From NCBI GenBank assembly GCA_963833955.1, contig CAWHZY010000009.1, forward strand, positions 274,545-338,544: a stretch of 64,000 nt of DNA, in the 5' to 3' direction. The notes under the pieces are model-generated. The model was not told the DNA's origin and ran no database searches. It saw nothing but the letters and a program-made list of their open reading frames with translations. Below, in pieces: positions 46,975 through 56,195 of this stretch. This stretch comes from Roseiarcus sp963833955 (GTDB lineage: Bacteria > Pseudomonadota > Alphaproteobacteria > Rhizobiales > Beijerinckiaceae). A program made the translations under genes and the position numbers. How positions within the stretch are numbered: the first letter of the stretch is position 1; each line of letters opens with the position of its first letter.

Positions 46975-47826
46975 TCAACCTGCCTTCCACGCGATGACGG
47001 TTTGGGCTTGCTGCCCGAGCCCGTCGATGCCCAGCGACATGGTGTCGCCGGCTTTGAGGAACCGCTGCGGCTTCATGCCGGAGCCAACGCCCGGCGGGGT
47101 CCCGGTGGTGATGACGTCGCCAGGCTCGAGGATCATGAACTGCGAAATGTAGGAGATGAGCGTCTTGACGCCGAACACCATCGTCTTCGTCGATCCCGTC
47201 TGCATCCGTTGGCCGTTGACGTCGAGCCACATGCCGAGGCCCTGCACGTCCTTGATCTCGTCCGGCGTCACCAGCCAGGGACCCAGCGGACCGAAAGTCG
47301 GCGAGCCCTTGCCCTTCATCCACTGACCGGACCGCTCGAGCTGGTATTCGCGCTCCGACACGTCATTGCAAACGCAGAAGCCCGCGACATGGGAGAGCGC
47401 CTGGCTTTCGCTGACGTAGTTCGCGCGCGTGCCGATGACGATCGCGAGCTCCACTTCCCAGTCGGTCTTGGTCGAGCCCTTGGGGATCATGACGTCGTCG
47501 TTCGGCCCCACAATGCAGGAAGGGGCCTTGTTGAACAGCACCGGCTCCTTGGGGACGGGCATGCCGGACTCGGCTGCGTGATCGGCGTAATTGAGCCCGA
47601 CGGCAACGAAATTGCCGACATGCGCGATGCAGGGGCCGATCCTGGGCGTGCCGCGCACCGCGGGCAGGGACTCGGGCTTGAGCTTCGCCAGGCGGGCCAG
47701 AGAGCGGGGCGCGAGCACATCGGCGTCGATGTCCGTCACCACTTCGCTCAGGTCCCGCAATTTTCCATTTCCGTCGACCAGCGCCGGCTTTTCCTTACCT
47801 GCCCTGCCATATCGTGCGAGTTTCAT
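46975..47826 (-). CDS. Fumarylacetoacetate hydrolase family protein
   Basis: A 283-residue FAH-superfamily enzyme, likely a hydrolase or isomerase of 2-oxo acids or an acylpyruvase. It has VGLNYADHAAESGMPVPKEPVLFNKAPS, TDWEVELAIVIGTRANYV (metal-binding Glu), CVCNDVSEREYQ and VITTGTPPGVGSGM. The substrate cannot be named. MKLARYG at 47826 is the normal FAH start; the frame stays open further upstream but without conserved residues. Confidence 0.9.
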   Translation of the reverse strand: MKLARYGRAGKEKPALVDGNGKLRDLSEVVTDIDADVLAPRSLARLAKLKPESLPAVRGTPRIGPCIAHVGNFVAVGLNYADHAAESGMPVPKEPVLFNKAPSCIVGPNDDVMIPKGSTKTDWEVELAIVIGTRANYVSESQALSHVAGFCVCNDVSEREYQLERSGQWMKGKGSPTFGPLGPWLVTPDEIKDVQGLGMWLDVNGQRMQTGSTKTMVFGVKTLISYISQFMILEPGDVITTGTPPGVGSGMKPQRFLKAGDTMSLGIDGLGQQAQTVIAWKAG

Positions 47827-48262
47827 AAGCCCTCCGTTGAAGCCCCCCGTAGCCAGGATTGGCGATCGCGCCCGGCTGCTCAGCGGCCAATGCGATCGTA
47901 CCAAACGCTGGCGGCGCGGCCTCGTCAATCCTTGATGCTTGACCCTGTTCCAGATTGGCGCGGATGGCGCCCGAGCCGGGCGGCGGAAAATCGCGGATAG
48001 TCCCTTGGATTTCAGGCTGGACAAACCCTATATCTGCTGATTGTTTTGGCTTGTCGCTTCTTCGAGATTCGCGATCCTGTCGGCGAGAGCGAAACGATCG
48101 GACCCACGGGAGAGAAAGAAAAATATTAGAGACAGACCCGAGCGCGGTCTCATTTCAGACTTGATCGTGGTTTCATGAAAATGTCATGTGCCAGGGCTGC
48201 CGGACAGACACGATAAACAGCCAATCCCATGTTAAACACCGAAACGCGAAAAGAACCTCAAT
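47827..48262. other. Intergenic region between divergent genes
   Basis: 436 bases with no convincing gene. It should hold the promoters of the leftward FAH gene and of the rightward NYN gene. The second half (48120-48262) is clearly more AT-rich, with short A-runs before the NYN start. No clear -35/-10 pair was picked. Confidence 0.5.
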
Positions 48263-48872
48263 ATGTCATCATTGGAACGGATCGCCCTGTTTATTGATGG
48301 GGCAAACCTCTACGCCAGCGCAAAAGCCCTCGGCTTCGACATCGACTACAAGCGTCTCTTAAAGGAGTTTCAGTCCAAGGGACGCCTGATTCGAGCGCTC
48401 TACTACACGGCTTTGGTCGACGATCAGGAATATTCCTCCGTTCGTCCCTTGGTCGACTGGCTCGACTACAACGGCTATTCGGTTGTGACCAAACCGACGA
48501 AGGAATTCGTCGAACTCGACCGGGCGCCGCAAAGTCAAGGGCAACATGGATATCGAGCTCGCGGTCAACGCCATGGACATGGCGCCGCATCTCGACCTGA
48601 TGGTCCTGTTCTCCGGCGACGGCGACTTCCGATCGCTGGTCGAGTCGGTCCAGCGCAAAGGCGTTCGGGTGGCGGTCGTCTCGACGATTTCGACCCAGCC
48701 GCCAATGGTCGCGGATGAATTGCGCCGTCAGGCCGATGAATTCATCGATCTCGCTCACCTGATCCCCAGGATCGGACGCGATCCCGGCGACCGGCCGGCG
48801 CGTCCGATGGACCATCGCCGGACCCAGTCCTTCGCCCCGGTCCAGCAGCCGGTCGAGGAAGTGCGCGAATAA
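48263..48872 (+). CDS. NYN domain (LabA/DUF88-like) protein (one frameshift)
   Basis: PIN-like ribonuclease fold of about 202 residues. It has RIALFIDGANLYASAKALGFDIDY with the first catalytic Asp, then NMDIELAVNAMDMAPHLDLMVLFSGDGDFRSLVESVQRKG with further Asp residues (both split), and a Pro/Arg-rich tail. The two parts are in different frames; removing one G at 48522-48524 gives LDRRRKVKGNMDIEL. It is related to LabA/NYN proteins presumed to act on RNA, and precedes a uracil-DNA glycosylase by 15 bases, as in other Rhizobiales. Confidence 0.85.
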
Positions 48873-48887
48873 GGCCTCGACCGCCGC

Positions 48888-49556
48888 GTGGCGTTCGACG
48901 TCAGCCCGCCGCACGACTGCCCGGATTGTCCGCGTCTCGCGGCCTTCCGGGCCGCCAACCGGGCCGCGTTCCCGGACTGGTGGAACGCGCCGGTTCCGAC
49001 CTTCGGCGAAGCGGACGCACGCGTCGCGATCGTCGGCCTCGCGCCAGGATTGCGCGGGGCCAACCGGACGGGACGTCCGTTCACGGGGGACTACGCGGGC
49101 GACCTGCTTTATTCGACGCTGATCGAGTTCGGCTTCGCCTCCGGCGTCTACGATCGCCGACCGGATGACGGCCTGACCCTCGTCGACTGCGCGATCATCA
49201 ATGCGGTGCGCTGCGTTCCGCCGCAGAACAAGCCCAGCCCGCAGGAAATCGCCACCTGCCGCCGCTATCTGACGCCGGCGATCGCAGGCCTGCCGCGGCT
49301 TAAGATCCTGATCGCGCTCGGCCGGATCGCGCACGAAAGCACGCTGCGCGCGCTCAAACTGAGCTTGGCGAAATTTCCCTTCGCGCATGGCGCGCGGCAT
49401 CCGGTGACGACCGGCGTCAGCCTCTTCGACAGCTATCATTGCTCGCGCTACAACACCAATACCGGCGTGCTGACCGAGGCGATGTTTGCCCACGTCTTCG
49501 CCTCGGTCCGCGCCGAACTCGACCGCACGGATGTGCAGGCGCCGGTCGTGGGGTGA
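48888..49556 (+). CDS. Uracil-DNA glycosylase, family 5 (UDGb)
   Basis: Removes uracil and related deaminated bases from DNA to begin base-excision repair. Motif A is GLAPGLRGANRTGRPFTGDYAG, in which the catalytic Asp of families 1-2 is absent, as in family 5. Motif B is DSYHCSRYNTNTGVLTEAMF. Four cysteines in DCPDCPRL, DCAIINAVRC and nearby would hold an Fe-S cluster. It has 222 residues from a GTG. It follows the NYN gene closely and is likely in its operon. Confidence 0.88.
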   Translation: MAFDVSPPHDCPDCPRLAAFRAANRAAFPDWWNAPVPTFGEADARVAIVGLAPGLRGANRTGRPFTGDYAGDLLYSTLIEFGFASGVYDRRPDDGLTLVDCAIINAVRCVPPQNKPSPQEIATCRRYLTPAIAGLPRLKILIALGRIAHESTLRALKLSLAKFPFAHGARHPVTTGVSLFDSYHCSRYNTNTGVLTEAMFAHVFASVRAELDRTDVQAPVVG

Positions 49557-49601
49557 AAGTTGAAGGGTGGCCCGCGGGCCACAGCGATTTGGGGGGACGA
49601 A

Positions 49602-50609
49602 ATGAGCGCGCGAAGTTTTGGCGGGATCGATGGAACGCCCGTGTTCGAAGTCACGATCGCTTCTCAGGCAGGGGCGAGCGCCAAGATTTTGACCTGGGGC
49701 GCGGTGGTGCGCGACCTCGTCGTTCCCGCCTCCAACGGATTGCAGCGGGTCGTGCTCGGCCTCAACACGCTGGACGACTATCTCAACTACTCGCCGTCTT
49801 TCGGCGCGGTGCCGGGGCGGTTCGCCAACCGGATCGCGAATGGCCGATTTGTCCTCGACGGCGTCGCCTATGAGCTCGAGCGCAAGCCTGGTCAGAAGCA
49901 TACGCTGCACGGCGGCCCGCATGGATTTGGCCATCGGATCTGGAAGCTCGGCGCGTATGATTCCTCATCGGTCGAGCTGATCCTCGAATCGCCGGACGGC
50001 GATGCGGGCTTTCCGGGCGCTCTCACCGCGACTTGCGTCTACCGTTTGCTGGAGCCCGCGACGCTTCGGGTCGAGCTCACGGCGGTTTCGGACCGCCCGA
50101 CCGTCGTCAATCTCACCCAGCACAGCTATTTCAACCTCGACGGCTCGCCCGACATTCTCGATCACGAACTGACGCTGTTCGCCGACTTCTACACGCCTAC
50201 CGACGAGGAGCTCATTCCAACCGGCGAAATCCGCGCCGTCGCCGGCACGCCCTACGACTTTCGCACCCCCCGCACGATCCGCAATCCGAGCTTGACGCCC
50301 TACGACACGAATTTTGTCGCCGCGCTCGAGCCCGACGAGGAAGGTCTGGCGCAAATCGCGGCGGTGCGTTCGCCGAAGAACGGGCTGACGATGAGCCTGT
50401 TCTCGACCGAACCCGGCGTCCAGTTCTATTCCGCGGCGCCCCTCAACTGCCCCGCGCCCGGACTGGACGGCCAGCATTACGGGGCGCATGCCGGCCTGGC
50501 GCTCGAGCCGCAGGCCTTCCCGGATTCGCCCAACCGGCGCCACTTCACCGATTGCGTGCTCTGGCCGGACGACGAGTACCTGCACACGAGCGAATTCCGC
50601 TTTGCATAA
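49602..50609 (+). CDS. galM: Aldose 1-epimerase
   Basis: Mutarotase of 335 residues that interconverts alpha- and beta-anomers of hexoses. It has LGLNTLDDYLNYSPSFGAVPGRFANRIANGRF, KHTLHGGPHGFGHRIW (first catalytic His), NLTQHSYFNLDG (second His) and ALNCPAP-like FYSAAPLN with LALEPQAFPDSPN (catalytic Glu). The start MSARSFGG has GGGGGG upstream (49591-49596). No other sugar genes are near. Confidence 0.93.
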   Translation: MSARSFGGIDGTPVFEVTIASQAGASAKILTWGAVVRDLVVPASNGLQRVVLGLNTLDDYLNYSPSFGAVPGRFANRIANGRFVLDGVAYELERKPGQKHTLHGGPHGFGHRIWKLGAYDSSSVELILESPDGDAGFPGALTATCVYRLLEPATLRVELTAVSDRPTVVNLTQHSYFNLDGSPDILDHELTLFADFYTPTDEELIPTGEIRAVAGTPYDFRTPRTIRNPSLTPYDTNFVAALEPDEEGLAQIAAVRSPKNGLTMSLFSTEPGVQFYSAAPLNCPAPGLDGQHYGAHAGLALEPQAFPDSPNRRHFTDCVLWPDDEYLHTSEFRFA

Positions 50610-50666
50610 CAGAGTGTTCGAAGGAAAACCTCCGAGCTGACGCGAACGCGCGGCGATCTTAAGGTT

Positions 50667-50808
50667 GCATGTAAAAATCCACCTATAACCATCTGGACTT
50701 CAAGCGACTAGTAGGTAATTGCGAGTAGCGTAACGTCGCATGTAAAAATACACCTATAACCATCTGGACTTCAAGCTACAAGTGGTCATTGCGAGGAGTG
50801 AAACGACG
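50667..50808. repeat. Tandem duplication with a 71-base period
   Basis: Unit 1 (50667-50737) and unit 2 (50738-50808) both begin GCATGTAAAAAT, and continue CCTATAACCATCTGGACTTCA. They share a TTGCGAG-like end with scattered changes. Unit 2 runs directly into the REP-like element at 50785. Confidence 0.85.
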
Positions 50809-50908
50809 AAGCAATCCAGGGGAACGTAGAGCGCCCACGAATCTGAGCGCATCCCGCCGTCTCCATACGGATCAGCCGACGAGTCGCGCTCCGCTCCATC
50901 GCGATGAC
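50785..50908. repeat. REP/BIME-like palindromic intergenic element, copy 2
   Basis: GTCATTGCGAG (50785-50795) opposes CATCGCGATGAC at the right end. The core AACGACGAAGCAATCCAGGG is the same as in the element at 10736 (with small differences). Placed after galM and ahead of the MarR promoter. Confidence 0.75.
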
Positions 50909-51027
50909 GGATCAGCCTGAACGGAAGTCGGTGCTTCGCGGCTGCGCACCGATTCGGAGATCAGCGACGCGCCGAGCACGTGGACGCCCGAGCGCGGCCC
51001 AGCCGTGACGCCTGAGGTCCATCCGTT

Positions 51028-51056
51028 TTGACAGATCCCTTCCAATATGGGCATAT
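51028..51056 (+). promoter_or_regulatory. Promoter of the MarR-efflux operon
   Basis: TTGACA (51028-51033), a 17-base spacer and GCATAT (51051-51056), 108 bases before the MarR start at 51164. The -10 box lies inside a perfect palindrome. Confidence 0.6.
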
Positions 51057-51062
51057 GCCCAT
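51047..51062. promoter_or_regulatory. Candidate MarR operator palindrome
   Basis: ATGGGCATATGCCCAT is a perfect 16-base palindrome centred on the -10 box of the promoter above. MarR proteins usually bind 16-20-base palindromes that overlap promoters of their own operons. Confidence 0.6.
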
Positions 51063-51163
51063 TATTCCCGGCCCGAGGCTTTCCCGCCCATGCAGTGTAG
51101 GCCGCGGCCAACCGGTCGCGGCTCAGGAGCCGCAGCGGGCGTGACGAAATGAAGGAGCGCGCC

Positions 51164-51646
51164 ATGTCGCAAGCGCCGGAGACCGGCTATCGCCCGGGCG
51201 AATGCTTCGTCGGCGCGGCGCGCAAGGCATCGCGCCGGCTCACTCAGTTCTATGATGACGCGCTCGCGCCGTGCGGTCTCAGATCGACGCAATATTCAAT
51301 TCTTTCGGAGCTCACCCGTTTCGCGAGCGCGCCGACCCTCGCCGAATTGGCGAGCGCGCTCGTTTCCGACCGCTCGGCAGTGGGCCACAATCTCAGGCCG
51401 CTGACGCGCGATGGCTATATCGTGCTTGAGCCGGGCCCGAACGATCGACGCGAACGGCGGATCGTCCTGACCCCGCAGGGTCAATCGAAACATCGCGAGG
51501 CTCTGGCGCTTTGGCAGGCGGCCCAGAACGAGTTTCTCGAAGTCCATGGCCGGGAGCGAAGCGAAAGCCTCCGCACAGCGCTCCTCGACGTCGCCTATGA
51601 CGCACGGCTCGGCCGAACCGGCAGGACTTCACACCATGAAGCATGA
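51164..51646 (+). CDS. MarR family transcriptional regulator
   Basis: Winged-helix regulator of 160 residues: CFVGAARKASRRLTQFYDDALAPCGLRSTQYSILSEL (dimer and first helices), LAELASALVSDRSAVGHNLRPLTRDGYIV (recognition helix) and the wing PNDRRERRIVLTPQG. The start was set at ATG 51164 because AAGGAG lies 7 bases before it; ATG 51149 has none. It overlaps the following efflux gene by 11 bases, so repressor and pump are coupled. Confidence 0.9.
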   Translation: MSQAPETGYRPGECFVGAARKASRRLTQFYDDALAPCGLRSTQYSILSELTRFASAPTLAELASALVSDRSAVGHNLRPLTRDGYIVLEPGPNDRRERRIVLTPQGQSKHREALALWQAAQNEFLEVHGRERSESLRTALLDVAYDARLGRTGRTSHHEA

Positions 51647-53245
51647 GGCTCTTGCATCCGCGCCTGTGGCGCGCCAGCGCCCGGTGCGGTGGGTCAGCGG
51701 ACGGCGCGCGCGCGTCCTGCTTTGCGCCTCGGGCGTGTCGTTCATGATCATGCTCAATTCGAACATCGTCGCGGTCTCGCTTCCCTCCATCGCCCGCGAT
51801 CTCAATGCGACCTTTGCCGACATCGAATGGGTGGTGAGCGCCTATGTGCTCACCTTCGCCGCGCTTCTGATGCCCTCCGGCGCGCTTGCGGATCGGTTCG
51901 GGCGCCGGCGCATGCTGACCGTTGGCCTCGCGATCTTCACTGTGGCGTCGCTCTGTGCGGCCTCGCGCCATCCGCGCTGGTCCTCAACGCGGCGCGAGCG
52001 CTGCAAGGAATGGGCGCGGCGATTGAGCTTAGCGCTGCGCTCGCGGTGCTGGGGCATGAGTTTCGCGGCGCGGAGCGCGCCAAGGCGTTTGGATTCTGGG
52101 GGACGGTCGTCGGCGTCGCCGTCGCCGTGGGTCCGCTGGTCGGGGGGCTCATCACTTCCGGGTTTGGCTGGCGCTGGGCTTTCCTGGTGAATATTCCCGT
52201 CGGCGCGGCGCTCATCTGGCTCGCGATTGACGCCGTCGAGGAGTCTAGAGATCCGGACGCTCAGAGACTGGACATTGCGGGCATGCTCTTGTTCGGCGGC
52301 GGCCTCTTCTGTCTCATCTGGGCGCTGATCGGCGCCAATCGCATCGGCTGGTCAGCGGAAATGACGCGCGCGAAGCTTTTGGCGTCCGTGATCTTGCTTG
52401 CGCTGTTTGTCGTGGCCGAGCTGATCCAGAAGCGGCCGATGGTCGACTTCGCGCTGTTTCGCAAGCGCACGTTCCTCGGCGCGAGCTTCGCCATGCTCGG
52501 CTTCGCCTCCGCCGCTCAGGTCATGATGACCTATCTGCCGCTTTATCTGCAGAACGTGTTCGGCCTGAGCCCTGCCGCGGCAGGGCTTGGCATGCTGCCC
52601 TTCGCGCTGCCGCTGTTTGTCTGCCCCCGGATCGCCGCGTCTCTTTCGGCCCGCATATCGGGCCGCGATCTGCTGACCTTCGGCCTTGCGATTGTCGCCG
52701 CCGGCAACGTGGCGACGGCCCTTATGGTGGGCTCGCATCTGCCTTATGGATTCGTCGCTTTGGGAATGCTGGCGACTGGCTGCGGCGCCGGATTGCTCAA
52801 TGGCGAGACGGCGAAAGTCTCGATGAGCGTCATTCCGCCGGAGCGCGGCGGCATGGCGTCAGGCATCAGCGGGACGCTGCGCTTTGTCGGCCTGGTGATC
52901 GGGATCACTGGGCTCGGCGCCGTGCTGGCTTCCGAGACCGAGCAGCGGTTCCGTCATTCGGCGTCGGTCCTTCCCCTGTCGAATGCATCAGGCGATGCGC
53001 CGCATCAGACCGTGGCGAGGATCGTCGCCGGCGATATTCCAGGCGTCGTTGCGCAAACGCCGGAGCCGTTTCGAGCGGCGATCGCCGAACTGTCTCGCTC
53101 GAGTTTCGCGACGGGCTTCTCGCTCGTCCTGCTGGTCGCAGGCGCGGTGGCGGCGGTGGCCGCCGCGCTGACCTTCGCCTTCGTCAGTCCCGCCGAGACT
53201 GCGCCCGTTCGACTGCGCGCCGCGCCTGATACCAAGACGCGATGA
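51636..53245 (+). CDS. DHA2-family MFS drug efflux transporter (one frameshift)
   Basis: 14-helix multidrug transporter of the EmrB/QacA group, about 537 residues. It has LNSNIVAVSLPSIARDLNATFADIEWVVSAYVL (motif D1), ADRFGRRRML (motif A), ARALQGMGAAIE (motif B) and GPLVGGLITSGFGWRWAFLVN (motif C). The frame breaks near 51954: adding one base between TVASL and CGLAPSALVLN joins the two parts. This is one of the few breaks here that look like a missing base. Co-translated with the MarR regulator upstream. Confidence 0.88.
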
Positions 53246-53267
53246 TCGGAACCGCTCATCGCGTCTT
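53234..53267. terminator. Bidirectional hairpin between efflux gene and rplI
   Basis: AAGACGCGATGA (53234-53245) pairs perfectly with TCATCGCGTCTT (53256-53267) around a 10-base loop. It covers the efflux gene's stop codon and stands between convergent genes. It lacks a long T-run, so it may be a dispersed palindrome as much as a terminator; a near match lies at 46585-46615. Confidence 0.55.
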
Positions 53268-53321
53268 CACCTGAACTCGTTAGCGCGCGCAAACTTGTGC
53301 GTGGCCCGCATTCGCGCGATT

Positions 53322-53897
53322 TTACGACTGGTCGAAGCTGGCGTTGGGTCCGGCCTCGGCCAGCGCCCTGCCGACTTCGAGCCCGAGGTCGTCCATCGAG
53401 GTCTGCTCGCGCACCGAGAGGTCTTCGCCCTTCGCCTGTCGTTCGGCCTGCTCGGGCGAGCGCGCGACATTGACGGTGACCTTCGACTCGACCTCGGGAT
53501 GCAGGTGAATCGGAACGGGGTGCAGGCCGAGCGTCTTGATCGGCTGCTGGATCGCGACATGGCCGCGCTCGACCTTGTGCCCGGCGGCGGTCAGCGCTTC
53601 GGCGATGTCGCGCGCCGACACCGAGCCGTAGAGCTGCCCGGTCTCGCCGGCCTGGCGGATGATGACCACCTTGACGCCGTCGAGCTTGGCCGACACCTCG
53701 CCAGCGCTGCGCTTGAGCTCCGCGTTGCGCGCCTCGAGATCGGCGCGCCGGACCTCGAATTTCTTCTTGTTGGTCTCTGTCGCGCGCAACGCCTTCCCGC
53801 GCGGCAGAAGGAAATTGCGCGCGTATCCGTCCTTCACGCGCACGGTCTCGCCGATGTGGCCGAGCTTGCCGACACGCTCCATCAAAATGACGTCCAT
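53322..53897 (-). CDS. rplI: 50S ribosomal protein L9
   Basis: Large-subunit protein of 191 residues with two domains. The N-terminal one is MDVILMERVGKLGHIGETVRVKDGYARNFLLPRGKALRAT (split), followed by the long central helix and the C-terminal domain LYGSVSARDIAEAL... PIKTLGLHPVPIHLHPEV. The C-terminal extension is usual in alphaproteobacteria. Last gene of the rpsF-rpsR-DUF2232-rplI operon. Confidence 0.96.
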   Translation of the reverse strand: MDVILMERVGKLGHIGETVRVKDGYARNFLLPRGKALRATETNKKKFEVRRADLEARNAELKRSAGEVSAKLDGVKVVIIRQAGETGQLYGSVSARDIAEALTAAGHKVERGHVAIQQPIKTLGLHPVPIHLHPEVESKVTVNVARSPEQAERQAKGEDLSVREQTSMDDLGLEVGRALAEAGPNASFDQS

Positions 53898-53900
53898 GAT

Positions 53901-54887
53901 CTATCTCCTAGTTTGTCCAGTCGGGGATGGGGAAGCAATGAGGGCCGCGCGCGAGCGCAGCTTGAGGAATCCATCGATGATTCCGAGGCCCGCAAGAGCG
54001 GGAAGGGTATATTTGGCCCGCAGAACGCAGCAGGCGTAGAGGGCAATCAGCATCAGGGGCCGCATCTTGAGGCCGCGCGACAGCGCGTGTGCGACCGCGA
54101 GGCCCTGCAGCGCCAGCGCCGCGCCGAGCCCTCCGGCGCCGATCGAGAAATATTGCGCGGTCGGAGCGGGCAGGGCGTAAGCGCCTGCGACACAGGCGAG
54201 GAAGGCGACGCCGACCGGCCAGGGAAGCGCGAGCGAGGACGGAATGTCAGGCCATGGCCGCGGAAGATTGCGCGACAATTGGGTGGAACGGGCCGCGGCG
54301 TAGAGGTTGACGCACAGCATCATCAGCGTCGAGGCGGCGATCGCGGGTGGGCCGTAGCGCACGAGCGCGTCGGCGAATTCGCGGGCGGTCAGATTGCCCG
54401 GCGCGCTCTCAAACGTGTCGCCGGCGAGGGTGGTGATCGTGTCCGCGACGTGGCGTGCGGCCTCGTGGTAGCTGCCGTAGATCGCGATGACCGTCGTCAG
54501 CACGGCGAGGCTGCCGAGCATTCCCAATAGCGCCGCGAGCGAAACGATGGCGCCGAGCGGCGCGTGGACCGGCGCGTCAGGTTTGAGGCGCTTGAGATAT
54601 CGCGCAAGCGGACTGACCGAAAAGGCGGCCAAGACCCACGCGGGAACCGCGACCGAGCCGGCGAACACCACTGCGGACAACGGCTCGGCGACCACGGCGA
54701 GCACCGCAATTGCGATCGCCGCGGCGATCGCCCCGCCGTCGAGTCCCCAGCCGAGCGTCGCGATCATGATCGGCAAAGGCGCGAGATACGCCAGCGTCAT
54801 CGCCAGAAGGCTGGACTGCGCGCTCACGGCGAACAGCAGCGCGGCGGCGCATCCAGCCCCAATGGCGACGATAAAGCGATGCAACAT
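53901..54887 (-). CDS. DUF2232 membrane protein
   Basis: A 328-residue inner-membrane protein with eight or so hydrophobic segments (FIVAIGAGCAAALLFAVSA, LAYLAPLPIMIATLGWG, LAVLTTVIAIYG and others). It belongs to the DUF2232 (YybS-like) group by its place between rpsR and rplI, a constant position in alphaproteobacteria. Its C-terminus ends 3 bases before rplI. Function unknown. Confidence 0.82.
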   Translation of the reverse strand: MLHRFIVAIGAGCAAALLFAVSAQSSLLAMTLAYLAPLPIMIATLGWGLDGGAIAAAIAIAVLAVVAEPLSAVVFAGSVAVPAWVLAAFSVSPLARYLKRLKPDAPVHAPLGAIVSLAALLGMLGSLAVLTTVIAIYGSYHEAARHVADTITTLAGDTFESAPGNLTAREFADALVRYGPPAIAASTLMMLCVNLYAAARSTQLSRNLPRPWPDIPSSLALPWPVGVAFLACVAGAYALPAPTAQYFSIGAGGLGAALALQGLAVAHALSRGLKMRPLMLIALYACCVLRAKYTLPALAGLGIIDGFLKLRSRAALIASPSPTGQTRR

Positions 54888-55006
54888 GGCGAGCGCTGTC
54901 CCGCGTTAACGTGCGGTTAGAAGGAGGGTCGGCGGCCCGCCTCCAACTGCCGCCGCGTCGAAACGCGGCGGGTTCGAAATTCAGGCGCGGCGACGCCCGA
55001 CGGTGG

Positions 55007-55243
55007 TTAGCGGATCACGTAGGGCAGGAGGCCCAGAAATCGCGAGCGCTTGATCGCCTGGGCGAGTTCGCGCTGTTTGCCGGCGCTGACCGCGGTGATC
55101 CGCGAGGGCACGATCTTGCCGCGCTCGGAGATGTAGCGCGACAACAGGCGCATGTCCTTGTAGTCGATCTTCGGCGCGTTGGCGCCCGAAAACGGGCACG
55201 ACTTGCGGCGACGGAAAAAGGGGCGGCGGGGCGAGCTGGCCAT
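55007..55243 (-). CDS. rpsR: 30S ribosomal protein S18
   Basis: A 78-residue small-subunit protein: RRPFFRRRKSCPFSGANAPKIDYKDMRLLSRYISERGKIVPSRI (split) and QRELAQAIKRSRFLGLLPYV. It partners S6 on the platform. Its ATG overlaps the stop of rpsF by one base. Confidence 0.97.
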   Translation of the reverse strand: MASSPRRPFFRRRKSCPFSGANAPKIDYKDMRLLSRYISERGKIVPSRITAVSAGKQRELAQAIKRSRFLGLLPYVIR

Positions 55244-55698
55244 CAGATTGCTCCTCCTACGGCTGCGTCTTCACGCGGGCGCCGCGGCGGGCGATCTCCG
55301 CGATCTCCCCGGTCGCCACGATCCGGCCGATCCCCGCGGGGTCCGCGCGGTCCGCGATCGTCGCGATCGCTGTCCTCGCGCTTGCGCAGCATAGCCGACG
55401 GTCCGGCCTCATGCTCGTCGACGCGAATGGTGAGGTAGCGGATGACGTCTTCATTGAGGCTGAGCAGGCGCTCGACCTCCACCACCGCCTCGGAAGGGGC
55501 GGCGATGTTCAGGAGCGTGAAATGCGCCTTGCGGTTCTTCTTAATGCGAAAGGCGAGCGACTTCAAACCCCAAGGCTCGACCTTGGTGACGGCGCCGCCG
55601 AGGGCGGCGATTTGGGTCTTGATCTGCTCCGTCAGCGCCTCGACTTGCTGCTGCGTGACGTCCTGGCGCACCAGGAAAATATGCTCATAGAGAGCCAT
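55243..55698 (-). CDS. rpsF: 30S ribosomal protein S6
   Basis: A 151-residue protein: MALYEHIFLVRQDVTQQQVEALTEQIK, LAFRIKKNRKAHFTLLNI and VIRYLTIRVDEHE. The C-terminal tail is an unusual charged repeat of Arg-Gly-Asp-Arg units (DDRGPRGPRGDRPDRGDRGDRGDRPPRR, split), common in Rhizobiales S6. The start MALYEH was chosen; the longer frame has no conserved residues. Confidence 0.96.
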   Translation of the reverse strand: MALYEHIFLVRQDVTQQQVEALTEQIKTQIAALGGAVTKVEPWGLKSLAFRIKKNRKAHFTLLNIAAPSEAVVEVERLLSLNEDVIRYLTIRVDEHEAGPSAMLRKREDSDRDDRGPRGPRGDRPDRGDRGDRGDRPPRRPREDAAVGGAI

Positions 55699-55949
55699 GT
55701 TGGGCCTTTCCAATTCAACGCGTCCCACGCGGAGCCCTTCGAGCCCGGGAAAGGCTCGAACCGGATCGTTCGAAGGCGGGAACACGGGAGGACGGACACT
55801 CGAGGCCCTGCCGCACGCTCGCTTCAAGCTTCGCGCGCGACCCTCCGTTCAGCCCCCGGCGGGACGTAACGAAGCGGCCCTCATACAGAGACTTCAGGCT
55901 CGCGGCAAGGACAAATCCGAGCGCGGCTCTGATCTCCTGAGTTCGGGCT

Positions 55950-56195
55950 TTATGGCTTCACGTCAAGGATCCCGCTCTGAGGAGCCTGATCAGATCCCCC
56001 ACAGGCCCTCGTCACATCGGCCAGGGATTCGAATTCCGCGTCGTCAGGGAAAGACTCCAAGAGCTCGAGCGCGTCCTGGCCCGCCCCTTTATCTCGAGCT
56101 CGCAGGATGAGGTCGCGCTTGGACGCGGGAAAATGAGCCCCCTGCAGATGATGTGTAATGTTCGCGGCCGAAGGTCCGCCGGATTCTCGGGTCAT
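55950..56195 (-). CDS. DUF2795 small protein
   Basis: An 81-residue protein with the DUF2795 pattern: ITHHLQGAHFPASKRDLILRARDKGA followed by LELLESFPDDAEFESLADVTRACGG. These are short helical proteins of unknown role, sometimes in stress-related loci. The stop is at 55950-55952. No operon partner is seen. Confidence 0.65.
   Translation of the reverse strand: MTRESGGPSAANITHHLQGAHFPASKRDLILRARDKGAGQDALELLESFPDDAEFESLADVTRACGGSDQAPQSGILDVKP

Noticed and set aside
48291..49934. 547-codon minus-strand frame opposite the NYN and glycosylase genes
   Set aside because: It is the antisense of two genes with clear catalytic motifs and has no independent support.
55243..55390. Arg-Gly-Asp repeat tail of S6 as a sequencing or assembly repeat error
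   Set aside because: Charged repeated tails are common on S6 in this order, and the codons of the units differ, which argues for a real feature.
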